Shown in pieces: positions 1-9,181 of a stretch of DNA of 64,000 bases. How positions within the stretch are numbered: the stretch's first letter is position 1; the number at the start of each line of letters is the position of its first letter. The notes under the pieces are model-generated. The model did no database searches. It was given only the letters and a program-made list of their open reading frames with translations, and was not told where the DNA came from. The position numbers and the translations under genes are program-made. This DNA is from Paraburkholderia sp. PGU19. Lineage in GTDB: Bacteria > Pseudomonadota > Gammaproteobacteria > Burkholderiales > Burkholderiaceae. The stretch spans positions 2,666,001-2,730,000 of the forward strand of contig NZ_AP023179.1 of assembly GCF_013426915.1 (NCBI RefSeq). Reading direction: 5' to 3'.

Positions 1-582
1 CAATGCAATCTGCTGCGCATGAATGCGGCGACCGCCCTGCGACTGCATTTCAGTCAGCGCGAGCAACGCTCCGTCAGCATCGCGGCCATCGGCACGCATG
101 TCGGCCGTTGCCATCAGGCGCGCGTCCTGCCAGTCAGCCGAATCGATCTGCGCGAGATATTCGTCGCGGCGCGCGTACTCGTGCATCCGATGCGCGGCGT
201 TCGCAGCGATCAGCCCCGCCGCACCCTTGTTGTCGGGATTGGTGAGCGAGTCGCGCGCAGCCTTCTCGGCGCGTGAGAAGCGGCCCGCGTACAGATTGCC
301 GATCGCATCGCGCAACGCCGCATGCGCCTTCGCGACCCGCTGACGCGCACGGTACGCCGCGACGCGCTGCGGCATGCGCCAGATGTTGCGCACGATGCGC
401 AGCAGCGCATAAATCACGATGAACGCGACGATGATCCCGACGATGAACAGGTTCAGCGAAATATCGATCCGATACGGCGGATAGACGAGCAACACCTGCC
501 CGGTGTCGAAGCGACCGACGATCGCGAGCACCACGGCGATCGCGAACAGGAAAGCGAGCCAGAGAAGTCCACGCAGCGCCAT
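1..582 (-). CDS. hemY: HemY, haem biosynthesis-associated TPR membrane protein (partial, 3' end outside window)
   Basis: The start codon at 582-580 lies 2 bases beyond the hemD/X stop, and 194 codons are visible before the window edge. The N-terminus reads MALRGLLWLAFLFAIAVVLA, a transmembrane segment, and a second hydrophobic stretch follows at about residues 42-62. After that comes an Ala/Arg-rich region (AEKAARDSLTNP, AGLIAANAAHRMHEY) typical of the HemY N-terminal and TPR region. In Proteobacteria HemY follows HemX and acts around protoporphyrin formation in the inner membrane, but its biochemical role is poorly defined. It is not the Gram-positive HemY oxidase. Position as third gene of hemC-hemD/X-hemY supports the call. 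Confidence 0.9.
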   Translation of the reverse strand, partial: MALRGLLWLAFLFAIAVVLAIVGRFDTGQVLLVYPPYRIDISLNLFIVGIIVAFIVIYALLRIVRNIWRMPQRVAAYRARQRVAKAHAALRDAIGNLYAGRFSRAEKAARDSLTNPDNKGAAGLIAANAAHRMHEYARRDEYLAQIDSADWQDARLMATADMRADGRDADGALLALTEMQSQGGRRIHAQQIAL

Positions 583-584
583 GA

Positions 585-2648
585 TTAACCCCGCGTCCGG
601 TATTGATGCACGGCCTGCAGGCTCGTATCCAGGTTCGGCACGTCGACAGCGCCCGAGCCGTCGTCGATCTGCTTCACGAGGTCGCGCACCGTCTGAACCT
701 GCTTCGACGACGCATCGAAGTAGCGCTCGAGCGCATTGTCGGCGGCGTGAAGGTCGGACTTGAGCGTCGTCTGGTTGCGCGCGAGCAGCGCGAGACGGGC
801 GGACAACAGGCGCATCTTCAGGTTTTCACGCATGAAGTAGCCCTGATCGGGCGCGACGAGCATCGCGTCGGCGTGATCGATGCGGCGCACCTGCACGAGG
901 CTCGTCAACTGCTGGCCAATACCCGCGACGAGCTGGTTCCACCACACTTTCCACTTCGGTTCGCCCGTGGCGGCCGCGACGCGGTCGACATCCTTCGGCG
1001 TGGACGCGTGCGGCGTGGCGTGTGCAATCGGCGCTTCGCCCGAAAGCGGCAGCTGGTCGATCTGATCGATCGCGTCGTCGAGCTTGATGGCGAGCCCCGT
1101 CAGGTCAGTGGACGGCGCGGATTTCAGCTTGTCGATGTCCTGCGCGATCGCCTTGCGTACGGCCAGCACCTGCGCGCCGTCCGACGCGGCGAGGCGCGTG
1201 TCGGCGCTCTGCAGCGCGAACAGCGCGAGCTGCGTGTTGCCCGTCAGTTGCAGCTGCTCGCTCGCGGCCGACAGCATCTGGCCGACTTCGGCCATCGTCC
1301 AGTCGTCGCGATTGCGCGCGAGATCCGCGTATTGCTGCTGCAACGCCTGCTGCGCGTTCTGCGCGTCGGCGAGCTTGCCCTCAAGCTGCGCGATCTGCGC
1401 ATCGGCCTGACGCACGGTGGCGACGGCCTGCTCGGTCTTCACGCGCAACTCGGCCGTCTGCGAATCATTGGCCTGCTGGCGGTGCGACAGCTGCTGATCG
1501 AGCTTGATGACCCGGCGGTTCAGCGCAAGGCCGCCTGCGACGGCCGCGATGAACACCAGCGCGATCACCACCCACAGCAGCGCGTTGCCCTTGGGCTTGG
1601 CCTGCTGCATTTCGTAGGGCACAAAGGGTTGATTCGGCGGCAGCGCAGTGGCGGGCCGCGGCGCGGAGTTGGACGTCGGGGGCGTGGGGGTCGTGGATGC
1701 GTTGGTATCAGACATGCGTTCTTGTGCCGGGTTGGACTGGACCGGTTGAACTTCAAAAGGGGCCGCGAGAGACAACAGCGTACGGGCGATCCGTTCATCG
1801 CCCGCACCGGACACCGTAATGCTATCAAAACCCAATGCCCGCGCGGTTTCCGCGATGCGCGGATGGGGCGCGACGAACATCGCGCGCTTCAGGTGCGTCT
1901 GCTCGCTCGCCGTGAGGTGGTCGTGCGCGAGCTCGGCGAGATTGCGCACGCCCTCGGAACTCGTCACGAGCCACGCGTGCGGCGTCTTCGCTTCGTCCGA
2001 CAGCAGCGTGTGGATGCGCGACCATGCACCCATCGACGGGTCGGGCACGAGGCGCCGGTAGGCCGCGACCGTCTCGACTTCGGCGCCCGCTTCGCGCAGG
2101 CGGTCGGCGAGCCATTCGCGGCCGCCGTCGCCGCGCACGATTAGCACGCGCTTGCCTTCGAAGGCGTTGTCGCCAAGCGACACTTCAATCGCCGCATACA
2201 GCGCCTCGGAGTCGAAGCGCGCACCGTCGTGGTCATCGGCCGATGTGGCCGGGCTGATCACCTGGTACGCGGGGGCTTCGACGCCGTGCTTCGCGAGCGC
2301 CGCGACGCTGCCTGGACCGACCACGCCGACGGGCAGCGCGTGCGGCCAGATCGCATCGTGGCTCGAAAATGCGTAATCGACGGCATTCGGCGACACGAAG
2401 ACGACCAGTGCGTATCGGTCGAGCGAGGCGAGCGCCGCGCGCAGCGGCGCTTCGTCGTCCGCTGCGGCGATATCGATCAGCGGAAATTCGACGGTCGCGA
2501 CACTCGCGTCGTGCAACGTCTTCGCAAGCGCGTCGGACTGTCCCGCCGGACGGGTCAGCACGACGGTCAGATGCGTCGCATGCGATGCGCCTGTGCCGTC
2601 CCGGGACGGCAATGCGTCGGGTATCGGGTTCGAGTCGGCCGCCATCAC
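585..2648 (-). CDS. hemDX: Fused uroporphyrinogen-III synthase / HemX membrane protein
   Basis: This 687-residue protein joins two haem proteins. Residues about 25-300 are uroporphyrinogen-III synthase (HemD), which cyclises hydroxymethylbilane to uroporphyrinogen III; start [16 protein letters not shown] and [12 protein letters not shown] are visible. From about residue 312 (an internal Met, MSDTNAS, perhaps the old hemX start) comes a Pro/Thr-rich linker, one transmembrane helix at about 353-374 ([19 protein letters not shown]), then a long coiled coil and the HemX domain, probably periplasmic. The start overlaps the hemC stop by 4 bases (ATGA), so the two are translationally coupled. HemD and HemX are separate proteins in many relatives; fused forms are known in Burkholderiaceae. 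Confidence 0.93.
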   Translation of the reverse strand: MMAADSNPIPDALPSRDGTGASHATHLTVVLTRPAGQSDALAKTLHDASVATVEFPLIDIAAADDEAPLRAALASLDRYALVVFVSPNAVDYAFSSHDAIWPHALPVGVVGPGSVAALAKHGVEAPAYQVISPATSADDHDGARFDSEALYAAIEVSLGDNAFEGKRVLIVRGDGGREWLADRLREAGAEVETVAAYRRLVPDPSMGAWSRIHTLLSDEAKTPHAWLVTSSEGVRNLAELAHDHLTASEQTHLKRAMFVAPHPRIAETARALGFDSITVSGAGDERIARTLLSLAAPFEVQPVQSNPAQERMSDTNASTTPTPPTSNSAPRPATALPPNQPFVPYEMQQAKPKGNALLWVVIALVFIAAVAGGLALNRRVIKLDQQLSHRQQANDSQTAELRVKTEQAVATVRQADAQIAQLEGKLADAQNAQQALQQQYADLARNRDDWTMAEVGQMLSAASEQLQLTGNTQLALFALQSADTRLAASDGAQVLAVRKAIAQDIDKLKSAPSTDLTGLAIKLDDAIDQIDQLPLSGEAPIAHATPHASTPKDVDRVAAATGEPKWKVWWNQLVAGIGQQLTSLVQVRRIDHADAMLVAPDQGYFMRENLKMRLLSARLALLARNQTTLKSDLHAADNALERYFDASSKQVQTVRDLVKQIDDGSGAVDVPNLDTSLQAVHQYRTRG

Positions 2649-3628
2649 GCGGAAGCAGCCGGGCCGCTCGCCGTGGTGAGCGCGCGGACTATTTCGAGTG
2701 CGCCCTGCGCTTCGAGCTGGCGCGCGACCTCGCGGCCCAGTTCGAGCGCGGCGCCCGTGGTCGGCGCGGGCGCGGAGGCTTGCGCGGACAGCACGCGCTG
2801 GCCGTCAGGCGTCGCGACGACGCCGCGCAGATGCAGCGCGCCGTCATGCCAGGTCGCGTAAGCGGCGAGCGGCACTTCGCAGCTGCCGCCCAGCGCGCGC
2901 GACACCATGCGCTCCGCTTCGACCGCGGCCGCCGTGTGCTCGTGATGCAGCGGCGCAAGCCATGCGGCGAGGTCGGCGCGGTCCGCGCGAATCTCGATGC
3001 CGAGCGCGCCCTGGCCGGCTGCGGGCAGGCTGTCGGCGGGATCGAGCAGCGAACGGATGCGGTCGGCGAGGCCCAGACGCTTGAGGCCGGCCGCCGCCAG
3101 AATGATGGCCGCGTAATCGCCACGGTCGAGCTTCGCGAGGCGCGTGTCGAGATTGCCTCGCAGCGGCTTCACGACGAGTTCGGGATAGCGCGTGCGCAGC
3201 ATCGCTTCGCGGCGCAGGCTCGACGTGCCCACCACGCTGCCGGGCGGCAACGCGGCCAGCGAGTCGTACTGGCTGGAGACGAACGCGTCGCGCGGGTCCT
3301 CGCGCTCCAGGATGGTCGACAGCGCGAAGCCTTCAGGCAGTTCCATCGGCACGTCTTTCAGCGAATGGACGGCGAGATCGGCGCGACCGTCGGCCAGCGC
3401 GTTCTCCAGTTCCTTCACGAACAGCCCTTTGCCGCCGACCTTCGACAGCGTTCGATCGAGAATCTGATCGCCACGTGTCGTCATTCCGAGGATTTTTACG
3501 TCACAAGATGGATATAATTTGTGCAGCGCACACCGCACATGCTCGGCTTGCCACATGGCAAGCCGGCTTTCCCGCGACGCAATGACTAGCGTGGTGGGCG
3601 GAGTGGGCGCAAGCGTCTCGGAATTCAT
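2645..3628 (-). CDS. hemC: Porphobilinogen deaminase (hydroxymethylbilane synthase)
   Basis: Polymerises four porphobilinogens to hydroxymethylbilane in the cytoplasm, the step before HemD. The cofactor-attachment motif [11 protein letters not shown] is clear; its Cys (about residue 250) carries the dipyrromethane. Family motifs [16 protein letters not shown] near the N-terminus and the Arg-rich [16 protein letters not shown] are also present. I chose the Met at 3628 (327 residues), just before [12 protein letters not shown], because the longer options at 3640 and 3688 add a non-family tail. It heads the minus-strand hemC-hemDX-hemY operon and is divergent from ppc. Confidence 0.95.
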   Translation of the reverse strand: MNSETLAPTPPTTLVIASRESRLAMWQAEHVRCALHKLYPSCDVKILGMTTRGDQILDRTLSKVGGKGLFVKELENALADGRADLAVHSLKDVPMELPEGFALSTILEREDPRDAFVSSQYDSLAALPPGSVVGTSSLRREAMLRTRYPELVVKPLRGNLDTRLAKLDRGDYAAIILAAAGLKRLGLADRIRSLLDPADSLPAAGQGALGIEIRADRADLAAWLAPLHHEHTAAAVEAERMVSRALGGSCEVPLAAYATWHDGALHLRGVVATPDGQRVLSAQASAPAPTTGAALELGREVARQLEAQGALEIVRALTTASGPAASA

Positions 3629-4051
3629 TGTTTGATTCATTGAACGACGGGATGTGATAACAAACAATGTTAGCACGCGCTTTGGCAACCTCTCGCTGGC
3701 CGCACGGCCATGCCAAAGCAGCGCGACGGCAGTTGCGTGAGACGGTAGTTGGCGCTATGCGCTCACTTCTGTCGAGCGCCGTAGAACCAGAGGAGACAGG
3801 CCTGCGGATTCATCCACGCAGCGCCGTCCATAGCCGCATCGATCGTGACTCGCGTGGCCGCCAGAAGCCCCAGCACGGTCGTTCGCGCGTCGAAGCGCCG
3901 CATGCGCGATGATTTAATGCGGCGCAGCACGCGCAACCGGCTCTCCTCCGCCGCGCGCGACGCATCGCTGACAGGCTTTGAGCGCAGTCCCCCGCTGTAC
4001 CCGCAGTTGCAGTTCACCATTCTTAGACCCTGGCTTTCCTGAGGAAACATC
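3629..4051. other. Intergenic region between divergent hemC and ppc
   Basis: About 420 bases with no convincing gene. It should hold the hemC promoter on the minus strand and the ppc promoter on the plus strand. Short frames here have no family resemblance. The plus-strand sequence GAGGAA at 4041-4046 is a good ribosome binding site for the GTG at 4052. I see no terminator and no strong sigma70 promoter that I would defend. Confidence 0.5.
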
Positions 4052-4249
4052 GTGACGTCTTCCGGATCGGCGCGCCCTGCCCGCCGCACTACTGCCTCGC
4101 CCGATGCCGTCAATACTGCATCGGCCGCTCCCGCCGCTTCCGCTGTCAAGGCCGCCAAGGCCCTGAAAGCAACGAAAGCCCTCGACTCCGGCAAAACCGG
4201 CAAATCCACGAAGACCAAGGCGCCGCCAACGGCGTCTCGAAACGAATGA
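4052..4249 (+). CDS. 65-residue Ala/Lys-rich leader frame; probably the displaced N-terminus of PEP carboxylase
   Basis: GTG start at 4052 with GAGGAA 5 bases upstream gives [19 protein letters not shown] followed by an Ala/Lys/Thr-rich tail. Its stop overlaps the ppc start at 4246 (ATGA). From memory, PEP carboxylases of related Paraburkholderia begin with a very similar SSGSAR-ARR sequence in the same frame as the enzyme, so this looks like the true N-terminus separated by a one-base frame change. The alternative is a genuine upstream cistron that couples translation into ppc, which has no ribosome binding site of its own at 4246. Confidence 0.55.
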   Translation: MTSSGSARPARRTTASPDAVNTASAAPAASAVKAAKALKATKALDSGKTGKSTKTKAPPTASRNE

Positions 4250-7146
4250 AACCCGACGGCGCCGGCAAGCAGGAAGCCGCGCGCGCGTCGAAAGAAGCGA
4301 AGAACGGCGCCGCGCCGCAGGTGAAGGACAATGCCCGCACGCGCGAAGACAAGGACCAGCCGCTCTTCGAAGACATCCGCTATCTCGGACGGCTGCTCGG
4401 CGACGTGGTGCGCGAGCAGGAAGGCGACGCCGTGTTCGACGTCGTCGAGACGATTCGTCAGACGGCTGTGCGCTTTCGCCGCGAGGACGACAGCGTCGCC
4501 GCGCAGGCGCTCGACAAGAAGCTGCGCGCGTTGTCGCCGGAGCAGACGGTAAGCGTCGTGCGCGCGTTCAGCTACTTCTCGCACCTCGCGAACATCGCGG
4601 AAGACCGTCATCGCAATCGCCGGCACCGGATTCACGATCTGGCTGGCTCGACATCGCAGCCGGGAACGATCGCGCATGCGCTCGACCGGCTGGTCGAAGC
4701 GAACGCCGCCGCGACGCCCGTGCTGCAGCAGTTCTTCAACGACGCGCTGATCGTCCCCGTGCTGACGGCCCACCCGACGGAAGTGCAGCGCAAGAGCATT
4801 CTCGACGCGCAGCACGACATCGCGCGCCTGCTTGCCGAACGCGACCAGCCGCTGACGGCGCGCGAACGACTGCAGAACGAATCGCTGCTGCGCGCGCGCG
4901 TGACGTCGCTGTGGCAGACGCGCATGCTGCGCGACTCGCGCCTGACGGTCGCCGATGAAATCGAGAATGCGCTGTCGTTTTACCGCGCGACGTTCCTCGA
5001 AGAAATTCCCGCGCTCTACGCCGACATCGAAGAAGCGCTCGTCGAGCACGGCCTCGACGCCCGCCTGCCGCCCTTCTTCCAGATGGGCAGCTGGATTGGC
5101 GGCGACCGCGACGGCAATCCGAACGTCACGGGCGAGACGCTCGAAAACGCGATCACGCGCCAGGCCGCGGTGATCTTCGAGCACTATCTGGAACAGGTGC
5201 ACAAGCTCGGCGCGGAACTGTCGGTGTCGAACCTGCTGGCGGGCGCGAGCGACGAACTGAAAGCGCTCGCGGAAGCGTCCCCCGATCACTCGCCGCACCG
5301 CACGGACGAACCGTACCGGCGCGCGCTGATCGGCATTTACACGCGGCTCGGCGCCAGTGCGCGCGTGAGGCTCGGCGAAGGCGTGGTGCCGCTGCGCAGC
5401 GCCGGCCCCGGCGCGCCGAAGATTCGCGCGACGCCCTATGACGATTCGTCCGAGTTCGTGCGCGATCTGCACGTGCTGATCGATTCGCTCACCGAGCATC
5501 ACGGCGCGTCGCTGGCAACGCCGCGTCTGTCGCCGTTGACGCGCGCCGCCGAAGTGTTCGGCTTCCACCTGGCGAGCATCGATCTGCGCCAGAGCTCCGA
5601 CATCCACGAAGCGGTGATCGCGGAGCTGCTGCGGCGCGCGGGTGTCGAAAGCGACTATGCGGCGCTTTCGGAAGCCGACAAGCTGCGCGTGCTGCTCGCG
5701 GAACTCGCGCAGCCGCGCCTGCTGCGTTCGCCCTATGTCGAGTACTCGGATCTGGTGAAGAGCGAACTTGGCGTGCTCGAACAGGCGCGCGTGACGCGCG
5801 AGAAGTTCGGCGCGCGCGCGGTGCGCAACTACATCATTTCGCACACGGAGACCGTGAGCGATCTGGTTGAAGTGATGCTGCTGCAAAAGGAAGCGGGGCT
5901 GCTGCAAGGCGCGCTCGGCAATCCGGTCGATCCGGCGCGCGCGGGCCTGATGGTGATCCCCCTCTTCGAGACGATTCCCGACTTGCGCAACGCGTCGCAC
6001 ATCATGCGCGACCTGCTGGCGCTGCCGGGCATCGATGCCATCATCGAGAACCAGGGCAACGAGCAGGAAGTGATGCTCGGCTATTCGGACAGCAACAAGG
6101 ACGGCGGCTTTCTGACGTCGAACTGGGAGTTGTACCGCGCGGAACTGGCGCTGGTGTCGCTGTTCAACGAGCGCGGCATCACGCTGCGGCTGTTCCATGG
6201 ACGCGGCGGTACGGTCGGACGTGGCGGCGGCCCGACCTATCAGGCGATTCTGTCGCAGCCGCCGGGCACGGTCGATGGGCAGATACGCCTGACGGAACAG
6301 GGCGAGGTGATCGCCAGCAAGTTCGGCAACCCTGACATCGGCCGACGTAATCTGGAGACGGTCGTTGCGGCGACGCTCGAAGCGTCGTTGCTGCCGCACG
6401 GCAATGCGCCGTCGCAATTGCCCGACTTCGAGGAAGTGATGCAGACGCTGTCGGATGCGGCGATGGCGTCGTACCGTGCGCTGGTTTATGAGACGCCGGG
6501 CTTCACTGAGTACTTCTTCTCGTCGACGCCGATTGCGGAGATCGCCGAGTTGAACATCGGTAGCCGGCCGGCGTCGCGCAAGCTGCAGGACCCGAAGCAA
6601 CGCAAGATCGAGGATTTGCGGGCGATTCCATGGGGCTTCTCATGGGGACAATGCCGGCTGCTGCTGACGGGCTGGTATGGGTTTGGTAGCGCGGTTGCTG
6701 GATGGCTCGAGGCGGCGGGCTCGAATGTCGAGCGTGAACGTCGTGTGAATCTGCTGCGCAAGATGCATAAGGCGTGGCCGTTTTTTGCGAACCTGCTGTC
6801 CAATATGGATATGGTGCTGGCTAAGACTGATCTCGCGGTGGCGTCGCGCTATGCCGCGCTGGTGGCTGATAAGAAGCTGCGTAAGCATGTGTTCGAGCGG
6901 ATTGTCGCGGAGTGGGAGCGTACGTCTAATGTGCTTTCTGAGATCACCGGGAAGAAGGAACGTTTAGCGGATAATCCTTTGCTGGCGCGGTCTATCAAGA
7001 ACCGGTTTCCTTATCTGGATCCGTTGAATCACTTGCAAGTGGAGCTCCTTAAGCGCCATCGCGCTGGGGATGATAATGTCCGCGTGCGGCGCGGGATTCA
7101 TTTGACTATCAATGGGATTGCGGCTGGGTTGAGAAATACGGGCTGA
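4246..7146 (+). CDS. ppc: Phosphoenolpyruvate carboxylase
   Basis: Carboxylates phosphoenolpyruvate to oxaloacetate, an anaplerotic reaction. The 966 residues contain the catalytic-His motif [13 protein letters not shown] (about residue 175), [16 protein letters not shown] (about 612) with the active Lys, the Gly-rich loop [14 protein letters not shown] and the conserved end [11 protein letters not shown]. The first 40 residues are Lys/Ala-rich and unconserved. The ATG at 4246 has no Shine-Dalgarno sequence and sits in an ATGA overlap with the 4052-4249 frame, so its translation probably depends on that frame, or a frameshift has split one gene. A strong terminator follows at 7167-7202. The enzyme core itself is intact. 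Confidence 0.95.
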   Translation: MKPDGAGKQEAARASKEAKNGAAPQVKDNARTREDKDQPLFEDIRYLGRLLGDVVREQEGDAVFDVVETIRQTAVRFRREDDSVAAQALDKKLRALSPEQTVSVVRAFSYFSHLANIAEDRHRNRRHRIHDLAGSTSQPGTIAHALDRLVEANAAATPVLQQFFNDALIVPVLTAHPTEVQRKSILDAQHDIARLLAERDQPLTARERLQNESLLRARVTSLWQTRMLRDSRLTVADEIENALSFYRATFLEEIPALYADIEEALVEHGLDARLPPFFQMGSWIGGDRDGNPNVTGETLENAITRQAAVIFEHYLEQVHKLGAELSVSNLLAGASDELKALAEASPDHSPHRTDEPYRRALIGIYTRLGASARVRLGEGVVPLRSAGPGAPKIRATPYDDSSEFVRDLHVLIDSLTEHHGASLATPRLSPLTRAAEVFGFHLASIDLRQSSDIHEAVIAELLRRAGVESDYAALSEADKLRVLLAELAQPRLLRSPYVEYSDLVKSELGVLEQARVTREKFGARAVRNYIISHTETVSDLVEVMLLQKEAGLLQGALGNPVDPARAGLMVIPLFETIPDLRNASHIMRDLLALPGIDAIIENQGNEQEVMLGYSDSNKDGGFLTSNWELYRAELALVSLFNERGITLRLFHGRGGTVGRGGGPTYQAILSQPPGTVDGQIRLTEQGEVIASKFGNPDIGRRNLETVVAATLEASLLPHGNAPSQLPDFEEVMQTLSDAAMASYRALVYETPGFTEYFFSSTPIAEIAELNIGSRPASRKLQDPKQRKIEDLRAIPWGFSWGQCRLLLTGWYGFGSAVAGWLEAAGSNVERERRVNLLRKMHKAWPFFANLLSNMDMVLAKTDLAVASRYAALVADKKLRKHVFERIVAEWERTSNVLSEITGKKERLADNPLLARSIKNRFPYLDPLNHLQVELLKRHRAGDDNVRVRRGIHLTINGIAAGLRNTG

Positions 7147-7166
7147 GCTTTTTTCTTGTCCTGCGG

Positions 7167-7202
7167 ACGGCGGTTCTCTTTTTGGGGGCCGCCGTTTTTT
7201 TT
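7167..7202 (+). terminator. Rho-independent terminator of ppc
   Basis: Perfect 7-bp stem ACGGCGG (7167-7173) / CCGCCGT (7189-7195) around a 15-base loop, followed by a run of eight T ending at 7202. It lies 20 bases after the ppc stop. Confidence 0.85.
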
Positions 7203-7237
7203 GGTTTTTGCTTTGGTTTGGTGTGCTTTGCTTTTTT

Positions 7238-7354
7238 CTGGCATCCGCGGGGTGGTGCGTTTTGGCTTTGCGCTGGCATTCGCGGGGTGGTGCGCTTTGC
7301 CTTTTCGCTGGCATCCGAGGGGTGGTGCGCTTTGCCTTCGCGCTGGCATCCGCG
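7238..7354. repeat. Tandem array, three 35-bp units plus a partial fourth
   Basis: Units run 7238-7272, 7273-7307 and 7308-7342, each starting CTGGCATYCG and containing GGGGTGGTGCG, with a few base differences. A partial fourth unit (CTGGCATCCGCG) ends at 7354. The unit is made of the same words as the outer arm of the palindromic element (GGGGTGGT and GCTGGCATCCGCG in copy B), so the array looks like local amplification of that arm. There are no spacers, so it is not a CRISPR array. Confidence 0.85.
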
Positions 7355-7431
7355 ATTCGTTAGCGTGCTTCACGCGTCGCCCCTGTGCGGGGCGGCACCT
7401 ACTTTTCTTTGCCGCCGCAAAGAAAAGTAGG

Positions 7432-8556
7432 GGCGGTTTCAAAGACCAAGTGCAACAGCGGGGTTGATTTCGATTCCCTGTTTCTTGCAGTTTTCAATAA
7501 AGGCTTGCGCAGGCGTTCTCCAGCCGAGAGTCTTGCGTGGACGGGTGTTCATCTCGATAGCAATCAGGTCAAGCTGACGCTGTGAGAGCACGGACAGGTC
7601 CGCGCCTTTGGGCAGGTACTGGCGCAACAGACCGTTGGTGTTCTCACAGATACCGCGCTGCCACGGGCTGTGTGGATCGCAGAAGTAGATGCGGATGCCC
7701 GTCGCTTTGGCCAGTTCCTTGTGCAGTGCCATCTCCTTGCCCTGATCGTAGGTCAGCGTCTTGAGCAGTTGCGGGTCAAGCGGCGCGAACGCCGCGCTGT
7801 AGGCCCGCAACGCCTCTTCCGCTGTGCTGCCATCCATTTTGACCAGCATCAGGAACAGTGTGCTGCGATCGATCAGCGTGCCCACCGCCGAGCGGTTTGC
7901 TGCACCCTTGATGAGATCGCCTTCCCAGTGTCCGGTAATCAACCGCTCGTTTGCCTCGGGCGGACGCACGTGGATGCTGACCATGTCGGTGAGCTTGCCT
8001 CGTCGGTCTTCACCGTGCGAGCGGGGTCTGCGCGTGCTGCGCCCCCGTCTGAGAAGCGCGATCAGCTCGCGTTTAAGCTCGCCCCGAGGCATTGCGTAGA
8101 TGGCGTGATAGATGGTTTCGTGAGATACGTTCAGGGTGGGCTCGTCCGGATGCGCCAGCTTCAGTTGCGCACTGATCTGCTCGGGTGAATGGTGTTTGCT
8201 CAACAGTTCGCGCACTTGCGGCCACAGCGCTCCGTCGATGTGCAGTTTGCGCTCCCGCCGTGGCTTGCGCCGCAGTCTGCCTGCCCGCAAACCCGCACGT
8301 CTTGAATTGTAGCCGCCTGCGATCGCAGGGCGTCCCATCACAGAGCGCTCGTGGGCCGGTTTCCAGTCATTGCGCCTCAGTTCACGACTGATCGTACTTG
8401 GTGAGCGCAAAAGAGCACGCGCGATCTCGCGCGTGCTCTTGGCCTCAAGCTTCATTGTAAAGATCACACCGCGCTCTTCGGCGCTCAGATGTTCGTAGTT
8501 CTTTCCCATGCAACGTATCCTAAACGGAAGTGTTGCACTTGCATCTTGAAACCGCC
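7432..8556 (-). mobile_element. IS30-family insertion sequence, complete
   Basis: A 1125-bp element with terminal inverted repeats of 26 bp matching at 22 positions: the left end starts GGCGGTTTCAAAGACCAAGT, and the right end, reversed, starts GGCGGTTTCAAGATGCAAGT. It is flanked by a 3-bp direct repeat AGG (7429-7431 and 8557-8559). Comparison with the uninterrupted sequence GTAGGCAAAAG in copy B (from 53131) shows the exact empty site. It entered immediately outside the left hairpin of element copy A. Both ends and the transposase frame are intact, so it may be active. Confidence 0.9.
7439..8509 (-). CDS. IS30-family transposase
   Basis: A 356-residue transposase. The N-terminal helix-turn-helix (HLSAEERGVIFTMKLEAKST, then SPSTISRELRRN) is characteristic of IS30 proteins. 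The C-terminal DDE core shows HWEGDLIKGAANRSAVGTLI (first Asp), LTYDQGKEM (second Asp) and a late segment SPWQRGICENTNGLLRQYLP with the Glu, followed by LNTRPRKTLGW-like sequence. It catalyses cut-and-join or circle-forming transposition of its own element. The stop codon lies inside the left terminal repeat. No frameshift is seen. Confidence 0.93.
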   Translation of the reverse strand: MGKNYEHLSAEERGVIFTMKLEAKSTREIARALLRSPSTISRELRRNDWKPAHERSVMGRPAIAGGYNSRRAGLRAGRLRRKPRRERKLHIDGALWPQVRELLSKHHSPEQISAQLKLAHPDEPTLNVSHETIYHAIYAMPRGELKRELIALLRRGRSTRRPRSHGEDRRGKLTDMVSIHVRPPEANERLITGHWEGDLIKGAANRSAVGTLIDRSTLFLMLVKMDGSTAEEALRAYSAAFAPLDPQLLKTLTYDQGKEMALHKELAKATGIRIYFCDPHSPWQRGICENTNGLLRQYLPKGADLSVLSQRQLDLIAIEMNTRPRKTLGWRTPAQAFIENCKKQGIEINPAVALGL

Positions 8557-8728
8557 AGGCAAAAGAAAGCGGCTCACACCGCCAACATTTCTTCCTGCCT
8601 GAGGGCCCCCAACCGGTCCCTCACTTCACACGGCAACCTTCCTGTTCGCGTTCGTTGCCAACGCTCTTGCGCTGCGCCTCACCCGCTTCACGCACCCGCG
8701 TTGCAGCACGCCGTGCCAGATAGTCCAC

Positions 8729-8869
8729 TGCCGCCCAGGTGGCAAACTGTGTGTAGGCCGTAGTACTGCACGCACCTCACTCCGGACCGATAGAGCATGC
8801 GTCCCACCCCGTAAGAGCGCCACCCCATACGCCGCCACAACCTACACACAGTTTGCCACCTGGGCGGCA
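8729..8869. repeat. Central inverted repeats and 83-bp core of element copy A
   Basis: Perfect 29-bp inverted repeats, TGCCGCCCAGGTGGCAAACT... at 8729-8757 and its complement at 8841-8869, enclose exactly 83 bp (8758-8840). The core carries CCTCACTCCGGACCGATAG on the plus strand. In copy B (53306-53446) the repeats are identical and the core is also 83 bp, but it reads CTATCGGTCCGGAGTGAGG, the reverse complement, while the sequences outside the repeats keep the same direction. About 71 of 83 core positions match after inversion. Confidence 0.9.
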
Positions 8870-9181
8870 CATACCATTCGCTGCCACTAGCTCGTGTATG
8901 GGTGTTTGACGTGGGTGAGGCGCTCATTCGAAGCGCTGGCAACGCGGGCGAACAAGTGCGCTGCCGTGTGAAGTGAGGGACCGGTTGGGGGCCCTCAGGC
9001 AAGAAGAAATGTTGGCGGTGTGAGCCGCTTTCTTTTGCCCCTACTTTTCTTTGCGGCGGCAAAGAAAAGTAGGTGCCGCCCCGCACAGGGGCGACGCCTG
9101 AAGCTAGATAACGCAATCGCGGATGCCAGCGCAAAGCCAAAAGCAAACCACATAGCGTCGCAGACAAAAAACCCCCAAACC

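Larger units (their letters stand above)
7238..9165. repeat. Palindromic composite element, copy A (non-coding, split by IS30-family IS)
   Basis: Without the IS at 7432-8556 and its 3-bp duplication the element is about 800 bp and symmetrical. From outside to inside: an arm with GCTGGCATCCGCG and CGTCGCCCCTGTGCGGGGCG, a hairpin with 15-bp stem CCTACTTTTCTTTGC (7398-7431 left, 9040-9073 right), a 78-bp arm (8557-8634 versus 8963-9040, 76 of 78 paired), and perfect 29-bp inverted repeats (8729-8757, 8841-8869) around an 83-bp core. It fills the gap between the 3' ends of convergent ppc and the methyltransferase gene. The left outer arm is replaced by a 35-bp tandem array. The right end (reading GTCTGCGACGCT on the minus strand) stops 16 bases from the methyltransferase stop. 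Short frames inside it are by-products of the repeat. Copy B is at 52950-55221. Confidence 0.85.

Noticed and set aside
3763..6600. A 945-codon open frame antisense to ppc
   Set aside because: GC-rich codon bias opens frames opposite to real genes; the sequence is Arg/Ala/Gln-rich with no family motif and it lies on ppc.
7238..7354. CRISPR array
   Set aside because: Units are adjacent with no unique spacers and no cas genes are nearby.
7238..9165. Prophage or integrative element remnant
   Set aside because: No integrase, tRNA or phage gene; the only mobile genes are the two ISs.
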